A DNA stretch of 61,572 nt from an uncultured Oscillospiraceae bacterium (GCA_944385665.1 CALWYB010000007.1:1-61572), one strand, 5' to 3'. Positions 7,818 to 18,438 are shown, counted from the stretch's first letter. Notes: generated by a model not told the origin, from the letters alone. Program-made: numbers and translations.

Positions 7818-8900
7818 ATGAATGAGCGTGTCTACAATTTCTCCGCTGGCCCTTCCATGCTCCCGCTTTCCGCCCTGGAGCGCGCTGGGTCAGAGATCAC
7901 CAACTACCGCGGCAGCGGCATGTCCGTGATGGAGATGAGTCACCGCTCAAAGGTCTTCCAGCAGATTTTTGACGAGACCCAGGAGAAGCTTCGCCGCCTG
8001 ATGAAGGTCCCCGATGGCTATAAAATTCTGTTTTTGCAGACCGGCGCCTCCGGCCAGTTCTCCATGATCCCCCTGAACCTGATGGGTCCCAACGGCTCGG
8101 CTGACTACGCCGTCACCGGCAATTTTGCCGGCATCGCCGCCAAGGAGGCCGCCAAGTACGGCACCGTGAACATCGCCGCCGACACCAGCGACCGGGATCA
8201 CAGCTACATCCCCACCCAGGAGCAGCTCAAGCTCTCCCCTGATGCCCGCTATTTCTACTACTGCTCCAACAACACCATCTACGGCACGGAGTGGCAGTAT
8301 GTCCCCGAGACCGGCAAGGTGCCCCTGGTGTGCGATATGTCCTCCGACATCCTCTCCCGCCCCGTGGACGTGTCCAAGTACGGTATCATCTACGCCGGTG
8401 CCCAGAAAAACATGGCGCCCGCCGGTCTGACGGTGGTCATCATCAAGGAGGACCTAGCCGGCCACGAGCTGCCCTACACCCCCCTGATGATGAACTATAA
8501 GACCATGATTGACAAGGACTCCATGTACAACACTCCGCCCTGCTGGTGCATCTACATGCTGGGCCTGAACCTGGACTGGATCGAGGAGCAGGGCGGCGTG
8601 GAAGGGATGCAGAAGCTGTCCCAGCTGCGCTCCTCCATGCTCTATGACACCCTGGACAACTCCCGTCTGTTCCACTGCCACGCGGAGAAGGGCTCCCGCT
8701 CCGGGATGAACGTCACCTTCCGCACCGGCAGCGACGAGCTGGACGCCAAGTTTGTGGCCGAGTCCACCGCGGCCGGCTTCATCAACCTGAAGGGCCACCG
8801 GAAGGTAGGCGGCATGCGCGCCTCCATCTACAACGCCATGCCCGTGGAAGGCGTGGAGAAGCTGTGCGACTTCATCAAGGAGTTCGACAAGAACAACTAA
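7818..8900 (+). CDS. serC: Phosphoserine aminotransferase
   Basis: 360 aa, full length for the family. It converts 3-phosphohydroxypyruvate and glutamate to phosphoserine, the second step of serine synthesis. Landmarks are the N-terminal YNFSAGPSMLP, the LQTGASGQF phosphate-site loop, and the PLP-binding lysine Lys197 in AGAQKNMAPAGL. GAAAGGGG precedes the ATG and a consensus promoter lies upstream. serA, the preceding enzyme of the pathway, lies 314 bp downstream. The gap holds a structured repeat and a second, divergent copy of the last 48 bp of serC (9071-9118). Confidence 0.97.
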   Translation: MNERVYNFSAGPSMLPLSALERAGSEITNYRGSGMSVMEMSHRSKVFQQIFDETQEKLRRLMKVPDGYKILFLQTGASGQFSMIPLNLMGPNGSADYAVTGNFAGIAAKEAAKYGTVNIAADTSDRDHSYIPTQEQLKLSPDARYFYYCSNNTIYGTEWQYVPETGKVPLVCDMSSDILSRPVDVSKYGIIYAGAQKNMAPAGLTVVIIKEDLAGHELPYTPLMMNYKTMIDKDSMYNTPPCWCIYMLGLNLDWIEEQGGVEGMQKLSQLRSSMLYDTLDNSRLFHCHAEKGSRSGMNVTFRTGSDELDAKFVAESTAAGFINLKGHRKVGGMRASIYNAMPVEGVEKLCDFIKEFDKNN

Positions 8901-8948
8901 GTCCTTATCCTTTCCTGTTTTCCCACGCCTTCCGGCACGTGTCAGCGG

Positions 8949-9070
8949 GCCGCGCCTTTTGGCGCGCACAAGCCATGTTCCTTTGGAACATGCTTGCCGC
9001 AGGGCGAATTCACTTCGCCCGAGGATTTTAAATCCTGGGATTCCCACAAAACGCCTGCATTTTGTGGGGC
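8949..9070 (+). repeat. Structured interspersed repeat, copy 1 (after serC)
   Basis: Four successive hairpins. A: CGCGCC/GGCGCG (8951-8966). B: 8969-8996, CAAG...CTTG base, a variable stem and one unpaired C. C: the 34-bp core 8993-9026, containing GGGCGAA/TTCGCCC. D: CCCACAAAA/TTTTGTGGG (9043-9068). The core is base-for-base identical to 57449-57482 behind pgk. Stems B and D differ in sequence between the two copies but both still pair. No coding capacity or terminator T-run is evident. Directly after hairpin D comes the second copy of the serC 3' end. Confidence 0.85.
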
Positions 9071-9118
9071 GGCGTGGAGAAGCTGCGGGACTTCATCAAG
9101 GAGTTCCACAAGAACACC
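9071..9118 (+). pseudogene. Second copy of the serC 3' end
   Basis: Matches serC 8850-8897 at about 43 of 48 positions, with two clustered changes (Cys to Arg codon), one Asp to His change and a diverged end. There is no stop codon, and the frame stays open in phase into serA. The fragment encodes GVEKLRDFIKEFHKN, against GVEKLCDFIKEFDKN in serC. Confidence 0.88.
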
Positions 9119-9143
9119 GAACCGGAAGAAACAAAACTTTTTC

Positions 9144-9175
9144 CGAGGCCGCGGGCTCTGCCCGCGGTCTCGGCA
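9144..9175 (+). other. Strong GC hairpin between the serC remnant and serA
   Basis: CCGAGGCCGCGGGC, loop TCT, GCCCGCGGTCTCGG: a 14-bp stem with one mismatch or wobble. No T-run follows, so it is not a clear terminator; it may protect the transcript end or be part of the repeat. Confidence 0.55.
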
Positions 9176-9214
9176 CATCAACATAAATTCACTCACGATT
9201 CGAGGTTGTTTATT

Positions 9215-10387
9215 ATGTATCGCATTAAAACCATGAACAAAATTTCCACCGCCGGTCTGGACCAGTTGGACAAGACCCGCTTCCAGGTGGGCAACGACGT
9301 AGAGAACGAGGACGGTATCCTCGTGCGCTCCGCCGCCATGCACGACTATGAGTTTCCCGACGCTCTGCGGGCCATCGCCCGTGCCGGCGCCGGTACCAAC
9401 AACATTCCCATCGACCGCTGCTCCGAGCACGGCATCGTGGTCTTCAACACCCCCGGCGCCAACGCCAACGCGGTAAAGGAGCTGGTCATTGCCGCCCTGC
9501 TCATCGCCTCCCGTGACATTCTGGGCGGTGCCGAGTGGGTGCAGGAGCAGGCCCACACCCCCAACGTAGACCTGGCCGCCGCCGTGGAGAAGGGCAAGAG
9601 CGCCTTTGTGGGCCCCGAACTCTACCGCAAGACCCTGGGCGTCATCGGCCTGGGCGCCATCGGCGCCCTGGTGTGCAACATCGCCCTGGATCTGGGCATG
9701 GACGTGTACGGCTACGACCCCTTCCTGTCGGTGGACGCCGCCCTGCGTCTGGACCGCCACGTCCATGTAGTGAACAATGTGGATGACCTGTACAAGGTCT
9801 CCGACTATGTCACCATTCACGTTCCCTACAACAACGACACCAAGGACTTTATCAACGCTGAGGCCATCCGCAAGATGAAGGGCCAGGTCCGGGTGCTGAA
9901 TCTGGCCCGGGGCGGCCTGGTCAACGATGACGACATGATTGAAGCTCTGGAGTCCGGCCGGGTGGCCAAGTACGTCACCGACTTCCCCGACGACAAAATT
10001 GCCCTGGTCCACAACGCCATCGCCCTGCCCCACCTGGGCGCCTCCACCCCCGAGAGCGAGGAGAACTGCGCCCGCATGGCCGCCGATCAGCTCAAGGACT
10101 ACCTCATCAACGGCAACATCAAAAACTCCGTCAACCTGCCCAACGTCCATCAGGACTGGAGCGGCATCTGCCGGGTGTGCCTCATTCACAAGAACGTGCC
10201 CGCCATGCTGACCAAGATCACCACCATCCTCTCCAACGAGGGGGTCAACGTGGAGAACCTGACCAACAAGTCCAAGAAGGACTACGCCTACACCATGGTG
10301 GATCTGAACAGCCGCATCAAGGACGTGGTGGCCGACGAGCTGCGTGCCATCTCCGGCATGATCCGGGTGCGGGTGCTGAATCACTGA
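9215..10387 (+). CDS. serA: D-3-phosphoglycerate dehydrogenase, short form with C-terminal ACT domain
   Basis: 390 aa. It oxidises 3-phosphoglycerate to 3-phosphohydroxypyruvate with NAD, the first step of serine synthesis. The Rossmann motif GVIGLGAIG is at about 142-150. The catalytic His lies in ALPHLGAST and the Arg region in NLARGGLVND. Residues about 318-390 form an ACT domain (VPAMLTKITTILSNEGVNVE), a likely serine-feedback site; the extra intervening domain of long-form SerA is absent. The ATG at 9215 is where homology to SerA begins. The frame is open upstream to 9062 through the serC remnant, but those residues are not SerA-like. The ribosome-binding site is weak (CGAGGTTG). Confidence 0.95.
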   Translation: MYRIKTMNKISTAGLDQLDKTRFQVGNDVENEDGILVRSAAMHDYEFPDALRAIARAGAGTNNIPIDRCSEHGIVVFNTPGANANAVKELVIAALLIASRDILGGAEWVQEQAHTPNVDLAAAVEKGKSAFVGPELYRKTLGVIGLGAIGALVCNIALDLGMDVYGYDPFLSVDAALRLDRHVHVVNNVDDLYKVSDYVTIHVPYNNDTKDFINAEAIRKMKGQVRVLNLARGGLVNDDDMIEALESGRVAKYVTDFPDDKIALVHNAIALPHLGASTPESEENCARMAADQLKDYLINGNIKNSVNLPNVHQDWSGICRVCLIHKNVPAMLTKITTILSNEGVNVENLTNKSKKDYAYTMVDLNSRIKDVVADELRAISGMIRVRVLNH

Positions 10388-10388
10388 C

Positions 10389-10970
10389 GTGAAGGGGCTG
10401 CGCATCCAATATAATGCACCGGTGGTGCTCACCTTCTTTCTTCTCTCCCTGGGGGCGCTGGCCCTGGGGGAACTCACGGGGGACCGCACCACCTGGCTGC
10501 TGTTTACCGTCTACCGCGCCCCCCTCACCGATCCCCTCACCTACCTGCGCATGTTTACCCATGTGCTGGGCCACGCGGACTACACCCACTTTATGAGCAA
10601 CATGATGCTCTTTCTGGTGGTGGGACCACCCCTGGAGGAGAAATACGGCAGCAAGCGGCTGCTGGGCTGTATCGTGCTCACCGCCCTGGTCTCCGGGCTG
10701 GTGCAGTTCATTTTCTTCCCCTCCACCGCCCTGCTGGGAGCCAGCGGCATCGTGTTTATGATGATCGTACTCTCCTCCCTGGCGGGGATGCGCACCGGCT
10801 CCATTCCCCTGACCCTCATTCTGGTGGCGGTGCTCTACCTGGGGGGCGAGGTGGTGGATGCGGTCACCGTCCGGGACAATATCTCCCAGCTGACCCACAT
10901 TGTGGGCGGGCTGTGCGGCGCGGCGCTGGGCTTTGCCATGAGCCGCCCCTCCCACCGATTCCGAAGCTGA
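10389..10970 (+). CDS. Rhomboid-family intramembrane serine protease
   Basis: 193 aa, six predicted membrane segments. Rhomboid signatures are present: His67 and Asn71 in THFMSNM (oxyanion region), the nucleophile Ser119 in GASG and the catalytic His170 in THIVGG. Such proteases cleave membrane helices of substrate proteins; the substrate is unknown. The GTG start is 1 bp after the serA stop, so translation is probably coupled. A perfect hairpin terminator follows. Confidence 0.9.
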   Translation: MKGLRIQYNAPVVLTFFLLSLGALALGELTGDRTTWLLFTVYRAPLTDPLTYLRMFTHVLGHADYTHFMSNMMLFLVVGPPLEEKYGSKRLLGCIVLTALVSGLVQFIFFPSTALLGASGIVFMMIVLSSLAGMRTGSIPLTLILVAVLYLGGEVVDAVTVRDNISQLTHIVGGLCGAALGFAMSRPSHRFRS

Positions 10971-11003
10971 AAAAACCGGCAGGCTGTGCCTGCCGGTTTT
11001 TTT
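10971..11003. terminator. Bidirectional intrinsic terminator
   Basis: A 14-bp perfect stem (10971-10984 with 10988-11001), loop TGT, with A and T runs. It lies between the convergent rhomboid and sirtuin genes. Confidence 0.93.
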
Positions 11004-11010
11004 GCGCTTG

Positions 11011-11742
11011 TTACACCCGGATCTGGTCCAGAATCTCCCCGATGGGACCGGAGAGCACCAGGTCAGCGTTTTTGTCGTAGGGGGTGGCGGACTTGTTGAT
11101 GAGCACCAGGCGGTGGCCCTGGTAGTAGTTCACCAGCCCGGCGGCGGGGTAAACCACCAGGGAGGTGCCCCCGATGATGAGCATGTCCGCCTGCTGGATG
11201 TCGCTCAGCGCCCCCTGGAGCACCCGGGAATTGAGGCTCTCCTCATAGAGGACCACGTCGGGCTTGATGATGCCGCCGCAGCTGCACCGGGGCACTCCCT
11301 CACTGTCCGCGATGGCGGAGACGGGATAGTCCTTGCCGCAGGCCATGCACCGGTTTCGCAGCACGCTGCCGTGGAGCTCCCACACCCGCTTGGACCCGGC
11401 GGCCTGGTGCAGGCCGTCGATGTTCTGTGTCACGATGCTCCGCAGCTTGCCCGCCGCCTCCAGCTGAGCCAGCTTCCTGTGGGCGGCGTTGGGCTTGGCG
11501 TCCAGGCAGAGCATTTTGTTGCGGTAGAAGCGGTAAAACTCCTCCGGATCCCGGTCAAAAAAGCTGCGGCTGAGGATGGTCTCCGGGGGATATTTGTACT
11601 GCTGATTGTACAGGCCGTCCACACTGCGGAAATCCGGGATGCCGCTCTCGGTGGACACCCCGGCTCCGCCGAAAAAGACGATGCTGTGGCTCTCATCGAT
11701 CCACTTCTGTAACGTCTCCAACTGCTCTTGATAGTCCTTCAT
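11011..11742 (-). CDS. cobB: Sir2-family NAD-dependent protein deacylase
   Basis: 243 aa, a standard class sirtuin. It removes acetyl or acyl groups from lysines using NAD. Visible are the NAD loop GAGVSTESGIPDFR, TQNIDGLHQAAG with the catalytic-His motif ELHGS, and a four-Cys zinc ribbon (RCMACGKDY and PRCSCGG). The second ATG (11742) is chosen: AAGGAGG ends 9 nt before it but only 3 nt before the alternative ATG at 11748. The upstream coiled-coil gene ends 16 bp away on the same strand, so the pair is probably an operon. The gene symbol is by family. Confidence 0.92.
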   Translation of the reverse strand: MKDYQEQLETLQKWIDESHSIVFFGGAGVSTESGIPDFRSVDGLYNQQYKYPPETILSRSFFDRDPEEFYRFYRNKMLCLDAKPNAAHRKLAQLEAAGKLRSIVTQNIDGLHQAAGSKRVWELHGSVLRNRCMACGKDYPVSAIADSEGVPRCSCGGIIKPDVVLYEESLNSRVLQGALSDIQQADMLIIGGTSLVVYPAAGLVNYYQGHRLVLINKSATPYDKNADLVLSGPIGEILDQIRV

Positions 11743-11757
11743 GTGCATCTTCCTCCT

Positions 11758-12654
11758 TTATGTCCCAGCCAGCAGGGCCTCCCGCTCGTTTGCCAGGGCG
11801 GTCCTGGTCTGTGTTTGTTCCTCCAGCTCCCTGCGCAGGCCGTCGGCCAGGGTGTCCACCTCGCACAGGGTATTCTGGATCTCCTTTCCCACCCGCTCCG
11901 CTCCATCCGGCTCAAACAGATCGGTAAACAGGCCGTCCAGAAAATATTCCGCAAAGGCGGAAAAGCCCTCCAGGTCCACGCCGGGTACCTCTCTGGGGGT
12001 CAGTACCGCCAGTTCCGCCCGCAGGCAGCTCAGGGCGTTCCGCGCATCCCGGGCGCAGGCCTGCGCCTTGGCCAAATTGGCATACCCGCCCGGCATATCC
12101 CAGCCCCAGGTCTTGGCCTGCTCCAGGGCAGAGGCCATCTCCCCCAGCTGGCCGCGGGCCTGCTCTGCGGATGACAGGGCCTCCTCCACTTCCCGTACCA
12201 GCCGCTCCGCCGTTCCCATCTCCCGGGCAATCTCCACCAGCCGGGGCACCTGGCTGCTGCCCATGCAGCACAGATACTGCTCCTTCTCCTTCAGCAGGGC
12301 CTGATACCGACTCTCCTGCTCCTGCAGTCCGGCCCGTTCCTCCTTCACGGCCCACAGGCGGTCCTCCAGGTCCTGGAGATCCCACTCCGCCTCTTCATAC
12401 CGCGCCCGTGCCTGGGCCACCTCCCGCTTGTCCCGGCGCAGCTGTCCGGCGGGATGTTCCGCCTCCCGTCCGGAGGCCAGGAAGGCCTCTTTCTCCTCCG
12501 CCCGGTTCAGGGCTGCAAAGGCCTCTGCCGCCGCCCGGCGGAGGTACTGGTGCTGTCTGCCCAGGTCGGAGAGCATGGCGTCCAGCTTTCCCGCCCGGTC
12601 CAGGTCCCGCCGCACCTGCCGGAGCTCCCCGTCGATCTGACTCAGTTCCCGCAT
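11758..12654 (-). CDS. Coiled-coil protein of unknown function
   Basis: 298 aa, almost entirely charged heptad-type helix (long runs of Glu, Arg, Gln, Leu, Ala), with no signal peptide or membrane segment. A less helical stretch at about 185-245 includes WGWDMPGGYANLAKAQ and a hydrophobic patch FSAFAEYFLDGLFTDLF. I do not recognise the family. It has the look of an SMC-hinge-less or structural coiled-coil protein. It precedes the sirtuin gene with a 15-bp gap, so the two may be coexpressed. GAGAGGGGGAG lies before the ATG. Confidence 0.75.
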   Translation of the reverse strand: MRELSQIDGELRQVRRDLDRAGKLDAMLSDLGRQHQYLRRAAAEAFAALNRAEEKEAFLASGREAEHPAGQLRRDKREVAQARARYEEAEWDLQDLEDRLWAVKEERAGLQEQESRYQALLKEKEQYLCCMGSSQVPRLVEIAREMGTAERLVREVEEALSSAEQARGQLGEMASALEQAKTWGWDMPGGYANLAKAQACARDARNALSCLRAELAVLTPREVPGVDLEGFSAFAEYFLDGLFTDLFEPDGAERVGKEIQNTLCEVDTLADGLRRELEEQTQTRTALANEREALLAGT

Positions 12655-12726
12655 GGTCTCCCCCTCTCTCGTTTCTCATGATATGGTTATTATACCATGT
12701 CCGTCCCCCGTCGTCCCAATTTTTTC

Positions 12727-12755
12727 TGGACTTTCCACCCCGCTTTCGCTACACT
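12727..12755 (+). promoter_or_regulatory. Probable tex promoter
   Basis: TGGACT (12727-12732), 17 bp, TACACT (12750-12755), about 33 bp before the tex ATG. Confidence 0.6.
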
Positions 12756-12787
12756 ATTGAGTAATCGAACAAAAGGAGTGTCTCTCC

Positions 12788-14950
<2,163 letters not shown>

Positions 14951-15001
14951 CCTTCCACACCAAGACCATAGAATGTGGAAAACCGGAAAGGAGCATCCCC
15001 T

Positions 15002-15937
15002 ATGCCCGTGTTTGATCTCCACTGTGACACCCTCACCGCCTTTCTGAGTCCCCTGCGCTGCCAAGACACCCTGGACGACCCCTGTTCCGCCTTTGCCCTG
15101 TCCAAGGTGCAGACCATCCCCTGGTGCCAGTGCTGCGCCGTCTTTGTCCCAGACGGTCTCATCCCCCAGGAGGCTTTGGGCTACTACCGCTTTCATCAAA
15201 ACAGCTTCCAGCGGCAGTGTGAGCAGCACGCCCGGGAAGCATCGTCCTGCACCACGGCGGAGGCAATCTGCTCCGCCTGGGACCAGAAGAAAACCGCCCT
15301 GGTGCTGACGGTGGAAAACGGCTCCCTACTGGGGGCCGGGCTGGAGCAGGTGGAGGAGCTGCGCCGGGACGGGGTGCGGATGGTGACCCTCACCTGGAAC
15401 GGGGAGAACGCCCTGGGCTCCGGCCATGAGACGGACCACGGCCTCACCCCTCTGGGCAAGGAGGCGGTCCGTGCCCTGGAGAAGGCGGGCATTGTGATCG
15501 ACGTATCTCACCTCAACGACGCCGGGTTCCGGGACGTGCTGGAGGTGGCTCAAAAACCCTTCGCCGCCTCCCACTCCAACGCACGCTTGGTCTGTCCCCA
15601 CCGGCGCAACCTGGAGGACGGACAGATTCGGGAGATGGTGATGCGAAACTGTATCATCGGCCTGAACTATTACAGCTTGTTTTTGCGCTCCGACGGGAAG
15701 AACGCAGATTTTGACGACCTGTACCGCCACATCTGTCACTTCCTGGAGCTGGGGGCGGAGGACTGTCTGGCCCTGGGCTCCGACTTTGACGGGGCCAACC
15801 TGCCCCCCTGTCTGGACGAGTGCACCAAGGTACCCGCCCTGGGGGAGTACCTTTTGGACCGTGGTCTGGGGCATCCTCTGGTGGAGAAACTCTTTTGGAA
15901 AAACGCCCTGGAATTTGCCCGAAAAAACTGGCCATAA
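15002..15937 (+). CDS. Membrane dipeptidase family (M19) metallopeptidase
   Basis: 311 aa TIM-barrel enzyme of the renal dipeptidase family, which cleaves dipeptides with two zinc ions. Metal ligands are visible: HxD in DLHCDT near the N-terminus, the bridging Glu in VENGSLLG, the His residues in AASHSNAR and CPHRRN, and the Asp in GSDFDGAN. There is no signal peptide, so it is cytosolic. The ATG at 15002 has AAAGGAG at 8-nt spacing. An in-frame ATG at 14975 lacks a site and would add nine non-homologous residues. Confidence 0.92.
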   Translation: MPVFDLHCDTLTAFLSPLRCQDTLDDPCSAFALSKVQTIPWCQCCAVFVPDGLIPQEALGYYRFHQNSFQRQCEQHAREASSCTTAEAICSAWDQKKTALVLTVENGSLLGAGLEQVEELRRDGVRMVTLTWNGENALGSGHETDHGLTPLGKEAVRALEKAGIVIDVSHLNDAGFRDVLEVAQKPFAASHSNARLVCPHRRNLEDGQIREMVMRNCIIGLNYYSLFLRSDGKNADFDDLYRHICHFLELGAEDCLALGSDFDGANLPPCLDECTKVPALGEYLLDRGLGHPLVEKLFWKNALEFARKNWP

Positions 15938-15992
15938 CGCCTTGCGCCCCCTTTTTCTTCCGAGTATACTGGAGAAAAAGGGGGCGATTTCT

Positions 15993-16451
15993 GTGCTGGA
16001 TGAGCTGGACTTTTTGGAGGAGTACCAGGAGGACAACCGCATTGAGGCCAAGCGTGCCCAGGGCGGCCTGCCTCACAGCCTGTGGGAGACCTACTCCGCC
16101 TTTGCCAACACCCTGGGGGGCGTCATCCTGCTGGGGGTGGCCGAGGGGGCGGACAAGTCCCTCTACTCTGTGCCTCTCTTCGACCCCCAGGAGCTGGTGG
16201 ACGAGTTCTGGGACATGGTGAATGACCCGGCGGTGGTCAGCGCCAACATTCTCCAGCCGGAGGATGTGCAGATCTTCCGCAGCGGGAAAAATGACATTGT
16301 GGCTATCTTTGTCCCCCGGGCAGAGCAGAAAGACCGCCCCGTCTACATCGGCGGCGACCCCTACGCCGGCACCTACTACCGCCGGGGAGAGGGGGACTGG
16401 CGCTGCCCCCGCCACGAGGTGGAGGCCATGCTCCAGGATCAGACAACCTAA
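15993..16451 (+). CDS. AlbA_2 (Schlafen-type, putative nucleic-acid-binding) domain protein
   Basis: 152 aa. The fold signature of the AlbA_2 domain is clear: an early Glu-rich helix EDNRIEAKRAQGGLP, then SAFANTLGGVILLGVAEG (the Ala-Asn-Thr-x-Gly-Gly block), and a C-terminal VYIGGDPYAGTYYRRGEGD. Many such proteins are regulators or stand-alone domains; binding or enzymatic activity here is unknown. It is read from GTG at 15993, which has AAAAGGGGG about 8 nt upstream. It ends at a perfect terminator. Larger relatives carry an extra C-terminal helix-turn-helix that is absent here. Confidence 0.82.
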   Translation: MLDELDFLEEYQEDNRIEAKRAQGGLPHSLWETYSAFANTLGGVILLGVAEGADKSLYSVPLFDPQELVDEFWDMVNDPAVVSANILQPEDVQIFRSGKNDIVAIFVPRAEQKDRPVYIGGDPYAGTYYRRGEGDWRCPRHEVEAMLQDQTT

Positions 16452-16480
16452 ACCCGGGATCGGTTCGATCCCGGGTTTTT
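16451..16480 (+). terminator. Intrinsic terminator
   Basis: A 12-bp perfect stem (16451-16462 with 16466-16477), loop GTT, T-run. It begins inside the stop codon of the AlbA_2 gene. Confidence 0.92.
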
Positions 16481-16532
16481 ATGTATTCTTTTTCCTGTTT
16501 TGGACAGCCTAAGAAAAAAGGAGGCGGTCCCT

Positions 16533-16973
16533 TTGGACATCAGCAAGCAGGAATACAACCAGCTCATCCAGGCCCACGCCCGTCCCTCCCCTCTGGTGCG
16601 GGATATGCTGTGGGCCTTTTTTGTGGGAGGCGCCATCTGCACCCTGGGTCAGGTGCTGCGCAACTTGTATGAGAGCCTGGGCCTCTCCGGCGACGACGCA
16701 GGCGTCGCCGTGTCGGTGACCCTCATCTTTCTTGCCGCCCTGCTCACCGGCCTGGGGCTCTTTGACAAGCTGGCCAAGCGGGCGGGGGCGGGTACCCTGG
16801 TGCCCATTACCGGCTTTGCCAACGCCATGGTCTCTCCCGCCCTGGAGTTTAAAAGCGAGGGCTATATCACCGGCACCGCCTCCAAACTGTTTGTGGTGGC
16901 CGGACCGGTGCTGGTTTTTGGGATCAGCGCCAGCGTGATCTACGGCCTTCTGTGCTTTTTCTTCAAAATCTGA
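16533..16973 (+). CDS. spoVAC: Stage V sporulation protein AC
   Basis: 146 aa, matching SpoVAC length (about 150). It has four predicted membrane helices and the family stretch ITGFANAMVSPALEFKSEG. SpoVAC forms a mechanosensitive channel-like part of the SpoVA complex that moves dipicolinic acid into and out of spores. TTG at 16533 is used because AAGGAGG is 8 nt upstream; an in-frame TTG at 16500 has no such site. The usual partners spoVAD and spoVAE are not adjacent, which is unusual. Confidence 0.9.
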   Translation: MDISKQEYNQLIQAHARPSPLVRDMLWAFFVGGAICTLGQVLRNLYESLGLSGDDAGVAVSVTLIFLAALLTGLGLFDKLAKRAGAGTLVPITGFANAMVSPALEFKSEGYITGTASKLFVVAGPVLVFGISASVIYGLLCFFFKI

Positions 16974-17079
16974 TTTTGTTCTGTGCAGAACAAACAAAGA
17001 TTTTTCCTTTTCACCGGGGGCTTCTTGTGCTAAAATAGGAATAGCTCATTTCCCTCTGGGGAAGAAAGGAAGATGTATC

Positions 17080-18393
17080 ATGTGGGCGGAAAACAGTGTC
17101 TTTTACCAGATCTACCCCCTGGGCTTCTGCGGAGCCCCCAAGGAGAACGACGGCATTACCGTCAACCGCATCGGCAAGATCGCCGACTGGGCGGACCATA
17201 TCCAACAGCTGGGGGCGGACGCGGTGTACCTCTCTCCCATTTTTGAGAGCGACCGCCACGGCTACGACACCCGGGACTACCGGAAAATCGACTGCCGTCT
17301 GGGTACCAACGAGGATTTCGCCCATGTGTGCAAGGTCCTGCACGACCACGGCATCCGGGTGGTGCTGGACGGGGTGTTCAACCACGTGGGCCGTGGTTTC
17401 TGGGCCTTTAAGGATGTGCAGGAGAAGAAGTGGGACTCCCCCTATAAGGACTGGTTCTGCATCCACTTCGACGGCAACTCCAACTACAACGACGGCTTCT
17501 GGTATGAGGGCTGGGAGGGCCACTTCGAGCTGGTGAAGCTGAACCTCCGCAACCCCGCCGTGGTGGACTACCTGCTGGACTGCGTGCGCTCCTGGGTGGA
17601 GGAATACGACATTGACGGGCTGCGTCTGGACGTGGCCTACTGCCTGGACCACGACTTCCTGCGCCGCCTGCGTCAGTTCACCGACGGCCTGAAGCCGGAA
17701 TTTTTCCTGGTGGGCGAGACTCTCCACGGGGACTACAACCAGTGGGTCAACGACCAGATGCTCCACAGCTGCACCAATTACGAGTGCTATAAGGGCCTCT
17801 ACTCCAGCCTCAACTCCATGAACCTCTTTGAGATCGTCCACAGTTTGAAGCGGCAGTTCGGACCGGAAAACTGGACTCTCTACAAGGGCAAGCACCTGCT
17901 TTGCTTCTGTGATAACCACGATGTCACCCGGGCGGCCAGCATCCTCCAGGAGCCCAAACACCTGCCCCTCATCTACGGTCTGATGTTCGGTATGCCCGGC
18001 ATCCCCTGCCTGTACTACGGCAGCGAGTGGGGGGCCAAGGGGGAGAAGCGCCCCGGCAGCGACGATGAGCTGCGCCCCTGCTTTGAGAAGCCGGAGTGGA
18101 ACGAGCTCACCGACCTCATCGCCGCCATGGCCAAGGCCCACCGGGAGAGCGACGCCCTCTGCCACGGCGACTTCCAGGACCTGGTGCTCACCAACCGCCA
18201 GACCATCTTCCAGCGCAAGACCGACAAGGAGCGGGTGCTGGTGGCGGTGAACGCCGACTCCCAGCCCTATGTGGCCCACTTCAATGCGGGCTGCGGCCGG
18301 GCGGTGGACCTGATCACCGGCAAGGACCACGACTTCGGCGGCGGCAGCGAGCTGCCCCCCTACTCGGTGGCCTTCTGGAAGTGCGAACGATAA
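17080..18393 (+). CDS. GH13-family alpha-amylase / maltodextrin-acting glycosidase
   Basis: 437 aa, cytosolic (no signal peptide). It is a GH13 barrel with conserved regions DGVFNHVG (region I), GLRLDVAYC with nucleophile Asp184, the acid/base Glu213 in VGETLHG, and CDNHD with Asp281. It lacks the N-terminal CBM34-type domain of neopullulanases, so it is a compact form; the C-terminal beta domain is short. Likely substrates are maltodextrins or alpha-1,4/1,6-linked oligosaccharides; exact specificity cannot be read. GAAAGGAAGA precedes the ATG. A possible weak promoter is TTTTCA-N17-TAAAAT just upstream. The gene stands alone with a terminator after it. Confidence 0.92.
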   Translation: MWAENSVFYQIYPLGFCGAPKENDGITVNRIGKIADWADHIQQLGADAVYLSPIFESDRHGYDTRDYRKIDCRLGTNEDFAHVCKVLHDHGIRVVLDGVFNHVGRGFWAFKDVQEKKWDSPYKDWFCIHFDGNSNYNDGFWYEGWEGHFELVKLNLRNPAVVDYLLDCVRSWVEEYDIDGLRLDVAYCLDHDFLRRLRQFTDGLKPEFFLVGETLHGDYNQWVNDQMLHSCTNYECYKGLYSSLNSMNLFEIVHSLKRQFGPENWTLYKGKHLLCFCDNHDVTRAASILQEPKHLPLIYGLMFGMPGIPCLYYGSEWGAKGEKRPGSDDELRPCFEKPEWNELTDLIAAMAKAHRESDALCHGDFQDLVLTNRQTIFQRKTDKERVLVAVNADSQPYVAHFNAGCGRAVDLITGKDHDFGGGSELPPYSVAFWKCER

Positions 18394-18405
18394 TTCCATC
18401 TGCCC

Positions 18406-18438
18406 AAGACGCCCGCCCAAACGGCGGGCGTCTTTTTT
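18406..18438 (+). terminator. Intrinsic terminator after the GH13 gene
   Basis: A 12-bp stem (18406-18417 with 18423-18434), loop CAAAC, T-run. Confidence 0.92.

Noticed and set aside
9215-10387. serA start at 9062 giving a longer protein
   Set aside because: The added residues come from the serC remnant and linker and have no SerA homology.
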